The notes below the pieces were generated by a model. It did no database searches, was not told the origin of the DNA, and saw only the letters and a list, made by a program, of their open reading frames with translations. This document shows, one piece after another, positions 61,449 through 64,000 of a DNA stretch of 64,000 nt. The stretch's first letter is position 1, and each line of letters opens with the position of its first letter. Source of the stretch: Dichotomocladium elegans. Lineage: Eukaryota; Mucoromycota; Mucoromycetes; Mucorales; Lichtheimiaceae. The position numbers were made by a program, and so were the translations under genes. The stretch lies in the NCBI GenBank assembly GCA_025716815.1, contig JAIXMN010000002.1:186001-250000 (forward strand). The letters are read 5' to 3'.

Positions 61449-64000
61449 TCAACCCCGCCAGTCACGCCGTCGGGCCATTGTCTCCCGAAGCGCCTGCTGC
61501 CAGGCGAGAGATCCCTTTAAAACCTCCAGACGCTCTTGACATATAGATCCGACTCGGGCAACACATTTAGACTCTACTTCTATCATTTCCTTCAAGGTGT
61601 GCGCTTGTGCGGCAGCTGCAGCCCCAAGTCCGGGGATCTCAGCGGTTGCAGAAGGGCTGGATCTAATATAAGGCCAAAGGGCCTGGTATAAGAGATTGCC
61701 CACGTCCTTTGCAGACATAAACGGAAGGAGCTCATATACATATACGAGAGAACTTGGCAACATCTACCAAAACCAGATATTAGTCGTCCAGCAGGATGCT
61801 TGCTGCTGTTAGCATGAATATACCTCTTTTAGCAGCATAATGAGTCTGATAGTCTCTTCGAGCTGTGTCGCAAACTTGAGTGCTGTTGGAGCTTGGATGA
61901 CCTGAGGAATGTGCCAGAATGCAATGAAATAGACAAGGATGCTTCGTATAATATCCGTCACGGGGAAGCGTGCCACGGAAGAGCATTTGTCCAATATTAA
62001 GAAAAGGACAGGGTAATCTTTGAAAGTGTTGCCAATGACAATGTCCCTATTGGTGTCTTGTATCAATGGCAGATGGGGGTAATGAGAAGACCACAGGGCC
62101 TACCTGTCATTAGGGATATTTTTAGGAAGTGCGTCGTCATAGGCTTCCATACTTGTCATAGAAGACGGCCATTTAGATGATAAATGCGAAAAGATATGGA
62201 AACCAATTGCCTGCGTGTTCTCTACAAGTGAATTAACGCATCAGTGCAAACAGGGCCAATACCCTTGTACGATTGCATAGGTTTTTACTTGAAGGGAAGT
62301 TCGGGAGTTCCTGGTGCTTATAAAAGAGACGGGCAGTCCTCTCTATATTGTCGATGTAAATTTTGTCCTGTGGTTCTCTGAGCCTTACTGTCAACAAATT
62401 ATACAAATGCACGAATAAAATATTATCACTCACAGATCGTGCCTTAGATATTCAGGTGTCACCAAGAATTGAGGTGGTCTCCTCTGACCAACCTCAATGA
62501 CACTTAGACTGCTTCTCACTTCTCCTGAGTTCACAGCATCCCCAAACGACATGTCTTGTATTTTTTGGAGGAACCCCATCTTATCGCGCTGTAGTGCATT
62601 GAAATCGACATTTGGGAAAATTTCCAAAGCCCCGCCAAGAATCGAATCTAGTGTTGCGCTCAGTATCGCTTTTGCGAGCGATAAGCTCTGATAGCATTGG
62701 ATAACTACGTGAATGAAAGGAATATAAATTATCAGCGCGTTCTCCATATCATGGATAACCTCTCTCCGAAAAAACAACATACTCAAGTTTTCAAGTTCAT
62801 CTAAAACAGATGCTTCCTCTGGTTTATCGGAATATAGGTATCGACTCTTCATGTGTCTGAACCAAGCATCTGTCAGGAGCTTCGCTATAGTTGTAGGATC
62901 AATCTGATCGACGACGATCTCATCCCAGAGCTTAGAGTGTCTAAGCACGCGATATCCAAGCGCACGGCATTCCATCGATGGATGATTCACAAAGAGTAGA
63001 AGGACCTGCCGCCAGTGATGTGCAATATACGTTTGGAATGCTTTGAAGCCCGGTCGGGACAGTGTCTGATCATACTTGGATTCCTCAAACAGCATGGCCA
63101 GGTTTGCTAGAATTTTCTCAACGTTTACAGATCCTTTGCTATTAGCAATATGCATGGCAATAGCTTTTGAGAAAATACGTTCGAGGATGGTCCTAGAAGA
63201 AGATCAATAATACGTCTTCTACTTCTGTTGACGAAGAACTTACTGGAAAATACCCGGCCACTTGTTCTCTGCTGCAGCAACGAGGTTCAGCACGACGTAG
63301 CGAATCCCGTCATCGAGATGCGATGATCCGTCAGTTGCGGCAGCAGGTCTTTGGAGCTTTGTGATGAGCTGCACAAACGTATCCACCGCGGTGCTGGGCG
63401 TGTTTTCTTTGAGAGTAACGAGTTGAAGGAGAAACAATGGGATCTTGAGATTCTCAACTCGTCGTGGTGACGAAGTATTTCCAAGGATGGAGATAACCCA
63501 GTCCACAAGTTCAATTGAAGACGGCTCCAAGTCGAGTTGCTCGAATGATGGCCGAAGCGAGTCAATGATCGATTTGTCTCCTGACTACATGGACATATAT
63601 AAGATACTGGATCACTTTTGTGGGAAGAATTAGTTGGCCTATGCCAATTGATGTTACCGGCATGAGATAGTGCAGCTCTAGGCGCGGATTATGCGCCATA
63701 GCGTCGAGAATAATGGATACATCTATTGCATGCTTCATAAACATGCCCCCGCGGTCGAATACAACCTTGTAGAGCCATGAAGGAAATATCTCGAAAACAG
63801 ACTCGACGTTCCTAGCATTATAATCAATAGATTGGTCCCGCCTCATTTATATTATATAATCATTCTTACCCGGTGATGGTGCGGACCATCGACCACCTCT
63901 TGTCTCTCTCAAATAGGAACATGTCCCCCAAAGAGTCGTTTTCAAATAGCCTCTTGAACACAGAACTCCAGCATTCTAAAACACAAAATGAGTAAATTTT
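61449..64000 (-). CDS. Large uncharacterised, probably helical-repeat protein (5' end beyond window)
   Basis: At least ten exons on the minus strand give a continuous alpha-helical, HEAT-like sequence. Pieces include VESVFEIFPSWLYKVVFDRG, ELVDWVISILGNTSSPRRVE, KIPLFLLQLVTLKENTPSTA, LNLVAAAENKWPGIFQ and RALGYRVLRHSKLWDEIVVD. Further pieces are LLTDAWFRHMKSRYLYSDKP, LENLSMLFFRREVIHDMENA, PRPYIRSSPSATAEIPG-like sequence and the C-terminus AWQQALRETMARRRDWRG, with the stop at 61449. No catalytic motif is seen. It resembles scaffold subunits of large nuclear complexes, with Integrator subunits as one possibility, but I cannot name it. The visible part codes for about 650-700 residues. It is tandem with MRPL27, about 90 bases upstream of its start. 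Confidence 0.7.

Overview
This is a fungal chromosomal window. Nearly every gene is split by short GT-AG introns (mostly about 50-105 bases), and the gene set is fungal: a Pmt4-type mannosyltransferase, Sec18/NSF, Msh5, Noc2, Rtf1, a Zn2Cys6 regulator, mitochondrial ribosomal protein mL41 and a secreted pepsin-like protease. The F-box/LRR style, intron style and Fanzor relics suggest an early-diverging fungus (Mucoromycota, perhaps Mucorales). That placement is an inference and would need a search.

Layout: 54-432 holds a short dispersed repeat. PMT4 (+) lies at about 1.1-4.1 kb, a Ser/Thr/Pro-rich single-pass surface protein (+) at 5.2-6.9 kb and a monocarboxylate-type MFS transporter (-) at 8.0-9.9 kb. 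The stretch 9.9-15.2 kb has no gene I can support. An aspartic-protease homologue (+) is at 15.2-16.8 kb and an uncertain small gene (-) at 17.1-17.8 kb. SEC18/NSF (-) and MSH5 (+) are divergent from about 21.1 kb, and MSH5 converges on NOC2 (-) at about 25.8 kb. Then come a HET-domain gene (-, 28.4-30.0), an F-box/LRR gene (+, 31.1-32.6), a SET-domain gene (+, 33.6-34.3), RTF1 (-, 34.5-36.0), an N-formylglutamate-amidohydrolase-like gene (+, 36.3-37.4), a Zn2Cys6 factor (-, 37.7-40.5), a very long coiled-coil protein (-, 40.8-46.6) and a small membrane protein (+, 47.1-47.7).

From 47.8 to 60.8 kb the window is a graveyard of mobile elements with only two intact genes inside it: heme oxygenase (-, 52.1-53.0) and a CCHC zinc-knuckle protein (+, 57.1-58.1). 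I recognise four decayed copies of a Fanzor (eukaryotic TnpB-like) nuclease from its RuvC-I D-P-G-R-R-D, RuvC-II D-E-[FH]-x-[TI]-S plus zinc-finger cysteines, and RuvC-III N-R-D motifs. There is also a Tc1/mariner transposase relic immediately upstream of one Fanzor copy, a pogo/Tigger helix-turn-helix relic upstream of another, and the second copy of the 380-bp repeat lying just upstream of the last exon of a third.

The right end carries MRPL27 (mL41, -) and the 3' part of a long, probably helical-repeat protein (-) that runs off the window.

Most genes are unrelated housekeeping or regulatory units. Coordinates of spliced genes are outer limits of the coding region; introns were placed by eye.
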